Assembly (NCBI GenBank): GCA_965243095.1 | Contig: OZ251530.1 | Span: 4,588,001 to 4,652,000 of the forward strand | Length of the DNA stretch: 64,000 nt | Reading direction: 5' to 3' | Origin: VXYL01 sp965243095 | GTDB lineage: Bacteria; Pseudomonadota; Gammaproteobacteria; Pseudomonadales; Azotimanducaceae | Shown here: one piece after another, positions 50,770 to 59,989 of the stretch | Layout: each line of letters starts with the position of its first letter | Position numbering within the stretch: the first letter of the stretch is position 1 | Program-made: the position numbers and the translations under genes | Notes under the pieces: generated by a model | What the model was told of the DNA's origin: nothing | Seen by the model: only the letters and a program-made list of their open reading frames with translations | Database searches by the model: none

Positions 50770-51585
50770 CTAGTCGTTCCCGCGGGATTCGCGGGCGAAC
50801 ACCGGGGCGCGTTTCGCCAAGAACGCCTCCACGGCCTCTTTGTGCTCGGCCGACGCGTACGCCTTGGCGAGCACACGGCCTTCCCGTTCCTGCACCTTGG
50901 CGATGTCGGTTTCGACGCTGTTGGCGGTGAGCAGCTCCTTCACCCAGCGCATTTGCCGCGTGGGATTGGCCGCGATCTCCTTGGCCAGATCGGTGGCGTC
51001 GGCCATCAGCCGCTCTGGCGCGGCCAGCCGGTCGGCGAGGCCCAGATCGAACGCTTCGCGGCCGCTGTAGAGCCGCGCCGTCAAGCACATCTCGCTGGCG
51101 CGGCCGAGGCCGACGCGCTGCACCAGAAAGCGCGAGCTGGCGAGTTCCGGCGTCACGCCCATCTTCACGAAAACCATGCCGAACTTGGCGTCCTCGGAGG
51201 CGATGATCACGTCCATCGGCAGCGCCATCGTCGCGCCCACGCCCACGCACGCGCCGTTCACCGCCGCGATGAGCGGCTTGGACGAACGCACCAGGTCGAT
51301 CCAGTTGCCCGGCGGGGCTTGGCGCGGCTTGGGGGCGTCGCTGCGGGCGGTGTTGCCATCCAGTTGCGCCTTGAAGCTGTCGCGAATGTCCGCCCCGGCG
51401 CAGAAGCCGCGGCCCGCGCCGGTGACGACGACGGCGCCCACCGCGGGGTCGTCGTTGCAGTCGCTTAAGGCGGCGTGCAGATCGGCTTGCATCTGCCCGG
51501 TCCACGCGTTCAGCCGCTCGGGCCGGTTGAGGGTGACAACGGCGATGTCGTCGGCCTTGTCCAACAGGATGGTCTCGAAAGGCAT
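50770..51585 (-). CDS. Enoyl-CoA hydratase/isomerase family protein
   Basis: 271 residues from ATG 51585. Crotonase fold: VVVTGAGRGFCAGADI is the oxyanion-hole block, and KMGVTPELASSRFL holds the acid-base glutamate. Probably acts in fatty-acid or amino-acid breakdown. Substrate unspecified. Monocistronic on the minus strand. Confidence 0.92.
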   Translation of the reverse strand: MPFETILLDKADDIAVVTLNRPERLNAWTGQMQADLHAALSDCNDDPAVGAVVVTGAGRGFCAGADIRDSFKAQLDGNTARSDAPKPRQAPPGNWIDLVRSSKPLIAAVNGACVGVGATMALPMDVIIASEDAKFGMVFVKMGVTPELASSRFLVQRVGLGRASEMCLTARLYSGREAFDLGLADRLAAPERLMADATDLAKEIAANPTRQMRWVKELLTANSVETDIAKVQEREGRVLAKAYASAEHKEAVEAFLAKRAPVFARESRGND

Positions 51586-51630
51586 CTCTTGCTCCACGGG
51601 GCGCGAAAAGCCAAGCCTACCCGATTGCCG

Positions 51631-51655
51631 CCTGGGAGCGCGCGTCTCGCCCGCA
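51631..51655. repeat. Palindromic intergenic repeat, copy 2
   Basis: CCTGGGAGCGCGCGTCTCGCC-CGCA, the reverse complement of the repeat at 19060-19093 with one or two changes; both continue with ATTG. It lies upstream of the enoyl-CoA hydratase start. Confidence 0.7.
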
Positions 51656-51698
51656 TTGAGCGGTATACTGCACAGCGTCGCCACCGCCGGAGACCGCC

Positions 51699-51956
51699 AT
51701 GGGCTATCCCAAGAACAAGGAGGGTCTGCGCGGCATCGCCCGCGCCACCTACCACAGCACCGTGCCCATCGACGAAATCGCGCACCCCTTCGTGCCGCCG
51801 TGGGAGGATCAGCCGCCGCAATCGACGTGGCGGCGGCACTGCATGCGCAAACTCAACCGCGCCCTCGGCGAGGGACGCGAGCCGCCTGGGCCGCAAGCGA
51901 CAACTATCCTCGCAGGGCGCGTACTAGACCACCGCGGCCCACTCAGCCTGGCTTAG
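51699..51956 (+). CDS. Small protein of unknown function
   Basis: 85 residues, preceded by GGAGA. MGYPKNKEGLRGIARATYHSTVP opens like the small gene at 27262 (MGYPIGSDKRGLARVTY). A basic helix (TWRRHCMRKLNRALGEGR) follows. No known family. It lies 33 bases before gor; a role as a regulator is possible but not supported. Confidence 0.45.
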   Translation: MGYPKNKEGLRGIARATYHSTVPIDEIAHPFVPPWEDQPPQSTWRRHCMRKLNRALGEGREPPGPQATTILAGRVLDHRGPLSLA

Positions 51957-51989
51957 CGAAACTTGCCGCGCCGTGCGTTTGCCAGCGGG

Positions 51990-53348
51990 ATGAGGGCATG
52001 CGACTACGATTTGTTCGTCATCGGCGCGGGTTCGGGGGGTGTACGCGCCGCGCGCGTGTCGGCGATGCTTGGCGCGAAGGTGGCGATTGCCGAGGAGCGC
52101 TATCTCGGCGGCACCTGCGTCAACGTGGGGTGTGTGCCGAAGAAGCTGTTTGTGTACGGCGCCCACTTCGGTGAGGATTTCGAGGACGCCCGCAACTTCG
52201 GCTGGCGCAGCGAGGCCGCGGACTTCGACTGGCCGACCTTGCGCGACAACAAGACGCGCGAGATCGATCGGCTCTGCGGCATTTACCGGCAGTTGCTGGA
52301 AGGCGCCGGCGTTGCGGTGTTCGACGCCCGCGCCACGCTTGTGGACGCGCACACGATTCGCGTGGATGGCCAGACGGTGACGGCGCGGAACATCCTCGTC
52401 GCCACCGGCAGCTGGCCGCATGTGCCGGAGTTTCCCGGCAGGGATCTGGTGGTCACCTCGAATGAGATCTTCCATCTGCCGGAGTTTCCGCGCCGGGCGC
52501 TGGTGCTCGGCGGCGGCTACATCGCGGTGGAGTTCGCCGGCATCTTCGCCGGCTTGGGCGCGCAAACCACGTTGGCCTATCGCGGCGAGCTGTTGCTGCG
52601 GGGCTTTGACGAAGGTGTGCGGCGGCACGTGGTGGCGGAGATGCGGGCGCGGGGCGTGGAGGTGCGGATGCCGGCGCAAATCGCTTCGGTGGAACGGGTT
52701 GGGGAAGGCCCGGTGCGCCGTTGCACGTTCGCGGACGGTAGCGTGGTGGAAGCGGATCTGGTGCTTGCCGCGACAGGACGCGCTCCGGCCAGCGGTGGTC
52801 TCGGTTTGGAGGCGGCGGGCGTTCACTGCGCTGCGAACGGCGCCATCCTGGTGGACGACGAGTACCGCACCAACGTGCCGCACATCCTCGCCATCGGCGA
52901 TGTGATCGACCGCGCCCAGCTCACGCCGGTGGCCATCGCCGAGGGCATGTGCGTGGCCGGCAATCTGTTCGGCGAAGGCGGCGGACGGGTGCGCTACGAC
53001 GCCATTCCCACCGCCGTCTTCTGCCAACCCAACATCGGCACCGTCGGCCCTACCGAAGAGGAGGCGCGGCGGCGCTGGCCGAATCTGCGGGTGTACGAAT
53101 CCACGTTCCGGCCCTTGAAACACACGGTGTCCGGGCGCGCCGAACGCTCGCTGATGAAGCTCTTGGTGGATGGCGACACCGACCGCGTGGTGGCCGCCCA
53201 CATGTGCGGCGCCGAGGCCGGCGAGATCATCCAAGGCGTGGCCGTGGCCATCAACGCCGGCGCGACGAAGGCCCACTTCGACGCCACTATCGCCATTCAC
53301 CCAACCGCGGCGGAGGAATTCGTTACTATGCGCGAACCTGTGCGATGA
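51990..53348 (+). CDS. gor: Glutathione-disulfide reductase
   Basis: 452 residues from ATG 51990. FAD motif VIGAGSGGVRAAR, redox disulfide GGTCVNVGCVPKKL, NADPH motif LGGGYIAVEFAG and the C-terminal HPTAAEEFVT with the catalytic His-Glu pair. Subgroup close to Gor/trypanothione-type reductases; glutathione is the most likely substrate. Overlaps the phosphatase start by ATGA. Confidence 0.92.
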   Translation: MRACDYDLFVIGAGSGGVRAARVSAMLGAKVAIAEERYLGGTCVNVGCVPKKLFVYGAHFGEDFEDARNFGWRSEAADFDWPTLRDNKTREIDRLCGIYRQLLEGAGVAVFDARATLVDAHTIRVDGQTVTARNILVATGSWPHVPEFPGRDLVVTSNEIFHLPEFPRRALVLGGGYIAVEFAGIFAGLGAQTTLAYRGELLLRGFDEGVRRHVVAEMRARGVEVRMPAQIASVERVGEGPVRRCTFADGSVVEADLVLAATGRAPASGGLGLEAAGVHCAANGAILVDDEYRTNVPHILAIGDVIDRAQLTPVAIAEGMCVAGNLFGEGGGRVRYDAIPTAVFCQPNIGTVGPTEEEARRRWPNLRVYESTFRPLKHTVSGRAERSLMKLLVDGDTDRVVAAHMCGAEAGEIIQGVAVAINAGATKAHFDATIAIHPTAAEEFVTMREPVR

Positions 53349-54814
53349 GATTCGATTTGGTTCCGTCCCGCTGGCGCGCGCCGCTCGTCGTCGCCTGCCT
53401 CCTGCAATGCTGCGTTGCGCAGGCCGCCGAAACGCCGCGCGGCGTCATCCTGTTCGTCGGCGATGGCATGGGCGTCTCCACCGTCACCGCGGCGCGGATT
53501 CTGGACGGGCAGAACCGCGGCGAACCCGGCGAGGAGAACTACCTCTCGTTCGAGAAGTTCCCCAACGTCGCGCTGGTGAAAACCTACAACGTGGACGCGC
53601 AGGTGTCGGATTCCGCCGGCACGATGACGGCGCTGGTCACTGGCCACAAAGCCCGCGCTGGCGTGCTCAGCGTAGCGCCGGAAGTGGCGCGGGGCGATTG
53701 CACCGGCGCGCAGGGACATTCGCTCACCACCTTGCTGGAGGAAGCGGAGCAGCGCGGGTTCAAGACGGGCTTGGTCTCCACCGCCCGCATCACGCACGCG
53801 ACGCCGGCCGCCGCCTACGCGCACGCCGCCGACCGCGGCTGGGAATACGCCGCGGCCATCCCCGAAGAAGCCCGCGGCAAGTGCAAGGACATCGCCCGCC
53901 AACTGGTGGAGTTCCCCTACGGCGATGGCGTGGACGTGGTGCTCGGCGGCGGGCGCGCCGTGTTCCTGCCGGCGACAAGCCCGGACCCGGAAGACGAAAA
54001 CGCCACCGGCCAGCGGCGCGACGGGCGCGATCTGGTAGCCGAATGGTTGGCGGCGCGCGACGGGCGGCATTACGTGTTCGGACAGGCGGGGTTCGCGGCG
54101 TTGACCGCCGGCGATCTCGCGCCCGGCGAGCAGGTGCTGGGCTTGTTCGAGGACTCCCACATGGAGCACGAAGCGGATCGCGCGTCGGATGCGGCCGGCG
54201 AACCGTCGCTCGCCGAGATGACGGCGTTCGCCTTGGAGCGGTTGCTTGTCGCGCCCGGGTTCTTCCTCGTCGTGGAGGCGGGGCGCATCGACCACGCCCA
54301 CCACGCCGGCAACGCCTACCGGGCGCTCACGGACACGATCGCCTTCGCGGACGCCGTGGCGGTGGCGGTGGAACGCGCGGATCCGGCCGAGACGCTCATC
54401 CTCGTCACCGCGGACCACAGCCACACGCTGACCATCGCCGGCTACTCGGCGCGCGGCAATCCGATTCTGGGCTACGCCGCCGGCGCGGACGGCAAGCCGC
54501 AGAAGGACATGCGTGGCGCGGCGTACACCACTCTGGGCTACGCCAACGGGCCGGGCGCGCTAGCCGACGCCCAAGGCGACAAGGCGCCCACCGACCCCGA
54601 CTATCGGCAACGCGCCACCCATCCCATGTACGCCGAAACCCACGCCGGAGAAGACGTGCCCGCCTACGCGCAGGGGCGCGGGGCCGGGGGGGTTCGCGGC
54701 GTGATGGACCAGCACGAGTTGCACGGCGTGATGCGCGCCGCGTTGTTCGGTGCGGCCGGTTCGGCCGGCGCTGCGGACGAGGAACACCCGCCGACAGACG
54801 CGAAGGCGCAATAG
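53345..54814 (+). CDS. Alkaline phosphatase (PhoA family)
   Basis: 489 residues. Signal peptide ending VAQA-AETP. LFVGDGMGVSTVTAAR is the first metal motif, VSDSAGTMTALVTG holds the phosphorylated Ser, and VVEAGRIDHAHH and TADHSHTLTIAG are the other metal ligands. Periplasmic phosphomonoesterase. A long C-terminal tail (GAADEEHPPTDAKAQ) is acidic. Overlaps gor by four bases. Confidence 0.93.
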   Translation: MRFDLVPSRWRAPLVVACLLQCCVAQAAETPRGVILFVGDGMGVSTVTAARILDGQNRGEPGEENYLSFEKFPNVALVKTYNVDAQVSDSAGTMTALVTGHKARAGVLSVAPEVARGDCTGAQGHSLTTLLEEAEQRGFKTGLVSTARITHATPAAAYAHAADRGWEYAAAIPEEARGKCKDIARQLVEFPYGDGVDVVLGGGRAVFLPATSPDPEDENATGQRRDGRDLVAEWLAARDGRHYVFGQAGFAALTAGDLAPGEQVLGLFEDSHMEHEADRASDAAGEPSLAEMTAFALERLLVAPGFFLVVEAGRIDHAHHAGNAYRALTDTIAFADAVAVAVERADPAETLILVTADHSHTLTIAGYSARGNPILGYAAGADGKPQKDMRGAAYTTLGYANGPGALADAQGDKAPTDPDYRQRATHPMYAETHAGEDVPAYAQGRGAGGVRGVMDQHELHGVMRAALFGAAGSAGAADEEHPPTDAKAQ

Positions 54815-54815
54815 C

Positions 54816-56501
54816 TTGGACATCCTCAAGAACGTGTTGAACCAGCTGGATGGCTGGCTCGGCAGCGCGTTCTGGTTCCCGCTGGTGCTGCTGGGCGTCG
54901 GCCTCTTCTTCACCATCTACCTCGGCTTCCCCCAAGTGCGCTACTTCAAGCGCGCCTGGGGCACGCTGCTCGGCCGCCACACGCGCAAGGACGCCGCCGG
55001 CGACACCTCCCACTTCCAAGCGCTCTCCACCGCGCTCTCCGGCACCGTCGGCACCGGCAACATCGCCGGCGTGGCGCTGGCCATCCACCTGGGCGGCCCG
55101 GCGGCGTTGTTCTGGATGTGGGCCACCGCCTTCCTGGGCATGACCACCAAGTTCGTGGAAGTGACCATCTCGCACAAGTACCGCGTCTTCGACGACAAGG
55201 GCGAGGTGGCGGGTGGGCCGATGTACTACATGGAACGCGGCCTGAACATGAAGTGGCTGGCGGTGTTCTTCGCCGTGGCGACGGTGATCAGCACCCTGGG
55301 CTCCGGCAACATGCCGCAGAGCAACAGCTTGGCGTCCGGGCTGGAGGAGTCCTTCGCCATCCCGCCGGCGGCCAGCGGGGCGGTGCTGGCGATTCTGCTG
55401 GCGCTGGTGATCATCGGCGGCATCAAGGTGATCGCGCGCGTGGCCTCGGCCATCGTGCCGGTGATGGGCGTGCTCTACGCCATCGGCGCCTTCGCGGTGG
55501 TGGCCAGCAACCTGGAGGCGGTGGTGCCGTCGTTCCTCTCGGTGTTCCGCGAGGCGTTCTTCACCAGTTCGGCGGCCACCGGCGGCTTCCTCGGCGCCTC
55601 CTTCGCCTACGCCTTCAACCGCGGCGTGGCGCGGGGCCTGTTCTCCAACGAGGCGGGGCAGGGCTCGGCGCCCATCGCGCACGCCTCGGCGCGCGCCGAC
55701 GAGCCGGTTTCCGAGGGCTTGGTGTCGCTGCTCGAACCGTTCATCGACACGCTGGTGATCTGCACACTCACCGGCCTCGTCATCCTCGCCTCCGGCGTGT
55801 GGCAGGAGAAGTTCGACGCCGAGTTCGACGACGCCGACACGCAGTTCCTCGCCGGCGCGTACACGGACGCGAACCCGGCCGATGTGGACAAGCTCTACAA
55901 GCACCTCGGCGGCAGCGACCGCTGGCTGGGCTTCGCCGGCGGCGGCGAGACCTTGCCTCTGGCCGACGGCGTGTTCGCCGTGGCGGACGGCCGCTTGGTC
56001 GGCGAGGCGCAACTCACCGTGCTGCACAACCGCTCGGTGGGCGAGGACGTGCGCTTTCTGCGGGATGGCGAGCCGTACACCGGCGAGATCACCCTCCGCG
56101 CCGGCGAACTGGCGGAGGACTTGACCCTGCGCGGCAAGTCCCTGCTGCACTCGGTGCCGCTCACCGCGGAAGCGTTCAAGCGCAGCTTCTTCGGCTTCTA
56201 CGGCCAATACGCCGTCACCGTGGGGCTGGTGCTGTTCGCGTTCAGCACCGCCATCGCGTGGTCCTACTACGGCGACCGCGCCATCACCTACCTGTTCGGT
56301 AGCACCAAGGCCGTCACCGCCTACCGCATCGGCTACGCCGGCGTGTTCTTCCTCGCCGCCGTCATGGACACCTCCCTCGTCTGGCTCGTCTCCGCCGTCA
56401 GCCTGGCGCTGATGGCCCTCCCCAACCTGTTCGGCATCGTCCTCCTGCGCCGGGAGATGCGCGACGCGGTGCGCGACTACTGGCGGCGCGTGGGCGAGTA
56501 G
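54816..56501 (+). CDS. Alanine/glycine:sodium symporter (AGCS family)
   Basis: 561 residues from TTG 54816; an alternative GTG start lies at 54834. Membrane helices throughout; family motifs HFQALSTALSGTVGTGNIAG and the FSNEAGQGSAPIAHA segment. About 110 extra residues (roughly 330-450; WQEKFDAEFDDADTQFLAGA to SVPLTAEAF) sit in the loop between two helices, facing the periplasm if topology is normal. Amino-acid uptake. Confidence 0.9.
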   Translation: MDILKNVLNQLDGWLGSAFWFPLVLLGVGLFFTIYLGFPQVRYFKRAWGTLLGRHTRKDAAGDTSHFQALSTALSGTVGTGNIAGVALAIHLGGPAALFWMWATAFLGMTTKFVEVTISHKYRVFDDKGEVAGGPMYYMERGLNMKWLAVFFAVATVISTLGSGNMPQSNSLASGLEESFAIPPAASGAVLAILLALVIIGGIKVIARVASAIVPVMGVLYAIGAFAVVASNLEAVVPSFLSVFREAFFTSSAATGGFLGASFAYAFNRGVARGLFSNEAGQGSAPIAHASARADEPVSEGLVSLLEPFIDTLVICTLTGLVILASGVWQEKFDAEFDDADTQFLAGAYTDANPADVDKLYKHLGGSDRWLGFAGGGETLPLADGVFAVADGRLVGEAQLTVLHNRSVGEDVRFLRDGEPYTGEITLRAGELAEDLTLRGKSLLHSVPLTAEAFKRSFFGFYGQYAVTVGLVLFAFSTAIAWSYYGDRAITYLFGSTKAVTAYRIGYAGVFFLAAVMDTSLVWLVSAVSLALMALPNLFGIVLLRREMRDAVRDYWRRVGE

Positions 56502-56606
56502 CGATTGAGCGCACCGGCGGACGTTGACGTAGAGTTCGCAGTTACAAACGCAGGATGGCATCGGCAACGGTGACCGCCAAGTCTAGGCGGCTGGCGGCGC
56601 TGACTA

Positions 56607-57870
56607 GTGGTTCGTTTCTCAAACACCATTTTGCACTTCGCAGGGGGTTGTTGCATGATTGCGGCGACTTTTCGCGGTTGGTCCAAGGAGGGACTGGATG
56701 GCGGGCAGGAGCAGGAGGCCGGCGTTGGAGTTGGCGGAGGATGTGGCGGATTCCCTGCGCGTCGTGTCGCGTTCGCGGACGGAGCCGTTCGGGCGGGTGG
56801 AGCGGGCGCGGATGCTGCTGAGTGTACGCGCGCGGCGAGACGGTGGCGGAGATCATGCGCCGTCTGGGGACGAACCGGCCGAAGGTGGAGCGGTGCGTGG
56901 ACAAGGCGCTGGAGTTGGGGGCGCTGGCGGCGCTGGACGACCTGCCGGGCCGCGGGCGGAAGCGGACGATCACGGAGGAGGCGCGGGCGTGGCTGGTGGC
57001 GCTGGCGTGCCGGAAGCCGAAGGACCTGGGCTACGCGCAGGAGTTGTGGACGGTGGCGTTGCTGGCGGAGCACGCGCGGACGCACTGCCGCGGGGCGGGG
57101 CATCCGAGCTTGTCGTCGATGGCGCCGGGCACGGCGTCGAAGATCCTGTCGGCGCAGGCGTTGCGCCCGCACAAGGTGAAGTACCACCTGGAGCGGCGGG
57201 ATCCGGAGTTCGACGAGAAGATGGCGCAGGTGCTGCACGTGTACAAGGAGGTGAAGCTGCTGCGCGAGGGCGGGAGGACGGGCGGGCCGCTGCGCGCCTA
57301 CGTCTCCTGCGACGAGAAGCCCGGCATCCAGGCGCTGGGGGCGACCGCGCCGGACCTGCCGCCGAGGCCGGGCGTCCACCCCGAGGTCGGGCGCGACCAC
57401 GAGTACGTCCGGCACGGCACCGTGTCGCTGCTGGCCGGCCTCGACCTGCTGACCGGACACGTCCACGGCATGGTGGCCGACCGCCACCGCAGCCGCGAGT
57501 TCGTGGACTTCCCGCGCAAGCTCGACGGCGCCTACCCGAAGGAGGCGGCGATCCGCGTCATCCTCGACAACCACTCGGCGCATGTCTCGAAGGAGACCCG
57601 CGACCACCTGGCGACCGTGCCGAACCGCTTCGAGTTCGTGTTCACGCCCAAGCACGCCTCGTGGCGGAACCTGGTGGAGTCGTTCTTCGGCAAGCTGGCG
57701 CGGACGCTGCTGCGCGGCATCCGCGTGGACTCCAAGGAGGAACTGCGGGACCGCATCCACGCGCACTTGGACTGGCTCAACCACGACCCGGTCGTGTTCA
57801 AGTGGGGATACGGCATCGACGACCTTGAAGCCGCGTGAACATGATGAATGTTATTTCGGAAACGAACCAC
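56607..57870 (+). mobile_element. IS630-family insertion sequence
   Basis: 1264 bases bounded by 12-base inverted repeats GTGGTTCGTTTC (56607) and GAAACGAACCAC (57870), flanked by TA on both sides (56605-56606, 57871-57872), the target duplication of this family. It lies between the symporter gene and xseB; the right end is 4 bases past the xseB stop. Confidence 0.9.
56698..57838 (+). pseudogene. IS630 transposase, frameshifted
   Basis: Starts at ATG 56698 with AAGGAGGG upstream (MAGRSRRPALELAEDVADSL). Near 56817-56824 (CTGAGTGTACGCG) one extra base moves the reading into another frame, MYARGETVAEIMRRLGTNR, which continues to 57838. DDE triad: CDEKPGIQ, ILDNHSAHVSKET and ASWRNLVESFFGKL, all present. 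If the shift is real and not programmed, the element is dead unless rescued in trans; IS630 elements are not normally frameshift-dependent, though some are. Confidence 0.85.
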
Positions 57871-57876
57871 TAGGAA

Positions 57877-58161
57877 TCAGGCTGTCTTGGTGGCCGCGTC
57901 GTCAGCCGGCAGCGACATGTCGATTTCTTCACCATCCTCGGTGAGGGCCTTCACGCGCAGCTCGGCGGCGCGTAAGGCCGCTTGGCAGACGCGGGAGAGC
58001 TTCACGCCGCGCTCGAAGGCGGCGAGCGAATCCTCCAAGCTGAGCGAGCCGTCCTCCATCTTGGCCACCAGCGCTTCGAGTTCGCCTAGCGCGGCCTCGA
58101 AGTCGAGCGGCTTTTCGGTTTCGCCCGATTGAGGGGATTGCTCGGAGTTGGAATCAGCCAT
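57877..58161 (-). CDS. xseB: Exodeoxyribonuclease VII small subunit
   Basis: 94 residues. FEAALGELEALVAKMEDGSLSLEDSLAAFERGVKLSRVCQAALRAAE is the two-helix family core. Regulates the large subunit XseA; single-strand exonuclease. Overlaps the next gene upstream by 8 bases (stop TGA inside its start region). The IS sits immediately after the stop, where ispA often follows in other bacteria; it is not seen here. Confidence 0.93.
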   Translation of the reverse strand: MADSNSEQSPQSGETEKPLDFEAALGELEALVAKMEDGSLSLEDSLAAFERGVKLSRVCQAALRAAELRVKALTEDGEEIDMSLPADDAATKTA

Positions 58162-58438
58162 TGGCATCGCCGTTGTCCGCCCGCGCAGCGTTCGCGGCCG
58201 CTATCGAGAACGACGCGCCGGGAACGATGCGCCAGACAGCGAACTCCTCGTCCAACACCACCAGCCCCAAGCGCTCCAGGTTGGCGAGTTCGCCGCGCAC
58301 CTCCCATGCGCCGAACGGGGTGCTTTCGTCGCGCAGGTAGCCGGCGACGTCACCCGGGCGGAAACACTCCGCGCCGCCTTCGCGCAAAGCCACGATGGCG
58401 TCGAAGACGGTCTTGGTGCGTCGGGCACGCTCGCTCAA
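58154..58438 (-). CDS. Small winged-helix-like protein of unknown function
   Basis: 94 residues if the TTG at 58438 is used (LSERARRTKTVFDAIVALR). The pattern of helices and FRPGDVAGYLRDESTPFGAWEVRGELANLERLGLVVLD suggests a winged-helix fold. An upstream frame extension to 58531 reads through the palindromic element at 58490-58537 and is not believed. Followed by xseB with an 8-base overlap. Confidence 0.6.
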   Translation of the reverse strand: MSERARRTKTVFDAIVALREGGAECFRPGDVAGYLRDESTPFGAWEVRGELANLERLGLVVLDEEFAVWRIVPGASFSIAAANAARADNGDANG

Positions 58439-58489
58439 GGTGGGTTCCGCAGGTTTTCGGGCGGGTACGCGTCGGCGCGCAAAGTACCA

Positions 58490-58537
58490 CAACGCGCGCC
58501 CTCCGTGCGCGTTGCGAGTTTTGCTCCGCAAAAACTC
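58490..58537 (-). repeat. Tandem hairpin element, copy 2
   Basis: On the minus strand: GAGTTTTTGC-GGA-GCAAAACTC, then GCAA, then CGCGC...GCGCG. Matches the element at 59947-59988 in stem 1, linker and stem 2. It sits upstream of the winged-helix-like gene, in the gap to pgk. Confidence 0.65.
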
Positions 58538-58567
58538 TGTGGATTGGCAGACTTGATTCGTCCACGG

Positions 58568-59794
58568 CTACTTGCGGGTGCTTCTAAAAGCCTTGCGCCG
58601 CAACGCCTCCACGCCGGGCAGTTTTCTTCCCTCTACGAACTCCAGAAATGCGCCGCCGCCGGTGGAAAGGTAGGAGACGCCATCGGCCACGCCGTACTTG
58701 TCGATGGCCGCCAGCGTGTCGCCACCGCCGGCGACCGAGAACGCGCCGGAGGCGGCTACGGCTTCCGCCACCACCCGCGTGCCTTCGCCGAACTGGTCGA
58801 ACTCGAAGACGCCGAGCGGGCCGTTCCACAGCACGGTGCCGGCCTCTCGCACCACGCTTGCGAAACGGCGGGCGGTTTCGGGGCCGATGTCCAGCACCAG
58901 TTCGGCTGTTTCGATTTCGGCGAGGGGGCGCAAGCGGGCGGGGGCATCGGCGTGGATGGCGGGCGCCGTCATCGCATCCACGGGCATGGGCACGTCCGTG
59001 GCCGCCATGATGCGGCGCACTTCGTCGAAACGGCGCTCCACCGCGGACGCGCCTACTTCCACGCCCTGCGCGGCGAGGAACGTGTTCACCATGCCGCCGC
59101 CAATTAAAAGGTGATCCGCGATTTCCGCGAGGGATTGCAGAACGCCGAGTTTGGTGGACACCTTCGAGCCGCCGATGATCGCTACCAACGGCCGGGCGGG
59201 ATTGGCGAGGGCTTGGCCCAAAGCTTGCAGCTCGCGGGCGAGAAGCGGGCCGGCGCAGGCCGCCGGGGCGAAGCGGGCGACGGCGCTGGTGGAAGCGTGG
59301 GCGCGGTGGGCGGTGCCGAAGGCGTCCATCACGAACACGTCGCACAGCGCTGCCAGTTCGCGGCCAAGGCTCTCGTCGTCTTCGAGTTCGCCGGCCTCGA
59401 AGCGGATGTTCTCCAACAAGGCGACGTCGCCGGCGCCTAGGCGTACGCCACCGCGCCAATCCTCGATCAGGCGCACGTTGCCTCCTAGCTTGCGCGACAA
59501 CGCAGCGGCCACCGGCGCGAGGGAGAGCGCCGCATCGCGTTCGCCCGGCTTCGGCCGGCCGAGGTGCGAGACCAACAGCACCGCCGCGCCGGCATCTCGG
59601 TATTGTGCGATGGTGGGCAGCGCGGCGTCGATGCGGGCGCTGGCGGTCACCTTGCCGTCGGCGATGGGGACGTTGAAGTCCTCGCGCACCAGCACACGCT
59701 TGCCGGCGAGATCGACCTCCGCCAGCGTGGCTATGCCGGCGAGGAGGTCCGTCGTCACGGGCACCGCTTGCGGGCCGCCAAAGGAGAGTTGCAT
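58568..59794 (-). CDS. pgk: Phosphoglycerate kinase
   Basis: 408 residues from ATG 59794. VLVREDFNVPI, LLVSHLGRPKPGERD, the substrate-site RAHAS and C-terminal GGGDTLAAIDKYGVAD are all standard. Central glycolysis/gluconeogenesis enzyme. Alternative start GTG 59759. Upstream are the divergent tRNA-Gly gene and no other glycolytic genes. Confidence 0.95.
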   Translation of the reverse strand: MQLSFGGPQAVPVTTDLLAGIATLAEVDLAGKRVLVREDFNVPIADGKVTASARIDAALPTIAQYRDAGAAVLLVSHLGRPKPGERDAALSLAPVAAALSRKLGGNVRLIEDWRGGVRLGAGDVALLENIRFEAGELEDDESLGRELAALCDVFVMDAFGTAHRAHASTSAVARFAPAACAGPLLARELQALGQALANPARPLVAIIGGSKVSTKLGVLQSLAEIADHLLIGGGMVNTFLAAQGVEVGASAVERRFDEVRRIMAATDVPMPVDAMTAPAIHADAPARLRPLAEIETAELVLDIGPETARRFASVVREAGTVLWNGPLGVFEFDQFGEGTRVVAEAVAASGAFSVAGGGDTLAAIDKYGVADGVSYLSTGGGAFLEFVEGRKLPGVEALRRKAFRSTRK

Positions 59795-59825
59795 TCCCGA
59801 TCGGCGCTGCCATAATTCCGCCCAC

Positions 59826-59900
59826 GCGGGCGTCGTATAACGGCTATTACCCCAGCTTCCCAAGCTGGAGACGTGGGTTCGACTCCCATCGCCCGCTCCA
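59826..59900 (+). tRNA. tRNA-Gly (anticodon CCC)
   Basis: 75 bases with encoded CCA. Acceptor GCGGGCG pairs with CGCCCGC; anticodon arm CCAGC-TTCCCAA-GCTGG gives anticodon CCC; T-arm GTGGGTTCGACTCCCAT. Divergent from pgk. Confidence 0.95.
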
Positions 59901-59946
59901 CTCGCCAGATATTCATCCTGTCACACCACCGAAGCTCTGGCACGCA

Positions 59947-59988
59947 GAGTTTTGCGTAAGCAAAACTCCAACGCGCCCGCAGGGCGCG
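59947..59988 (+). repeat. Tandem hairpin element, copy 3
   Basis: GAGTTTTGC-GTAA-GCAAAACTC (9-base stem), spacer CAA, then CGCGCCC-GCA-GGGCGCG (7-base stem). Sits between tRNA-Gly and the 3' end of the alcohol dehydrogenase gene and may also end transcription, but has no T-run. Confidence 0.7.
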
Positions 59989-59989
59989 C

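Noticed and set aside
58439..58531. Extended N-terminus for the winged-helix-like protein
   Set aside because: It reads through a palindromic element and has no similarity or ribosome-binding site.
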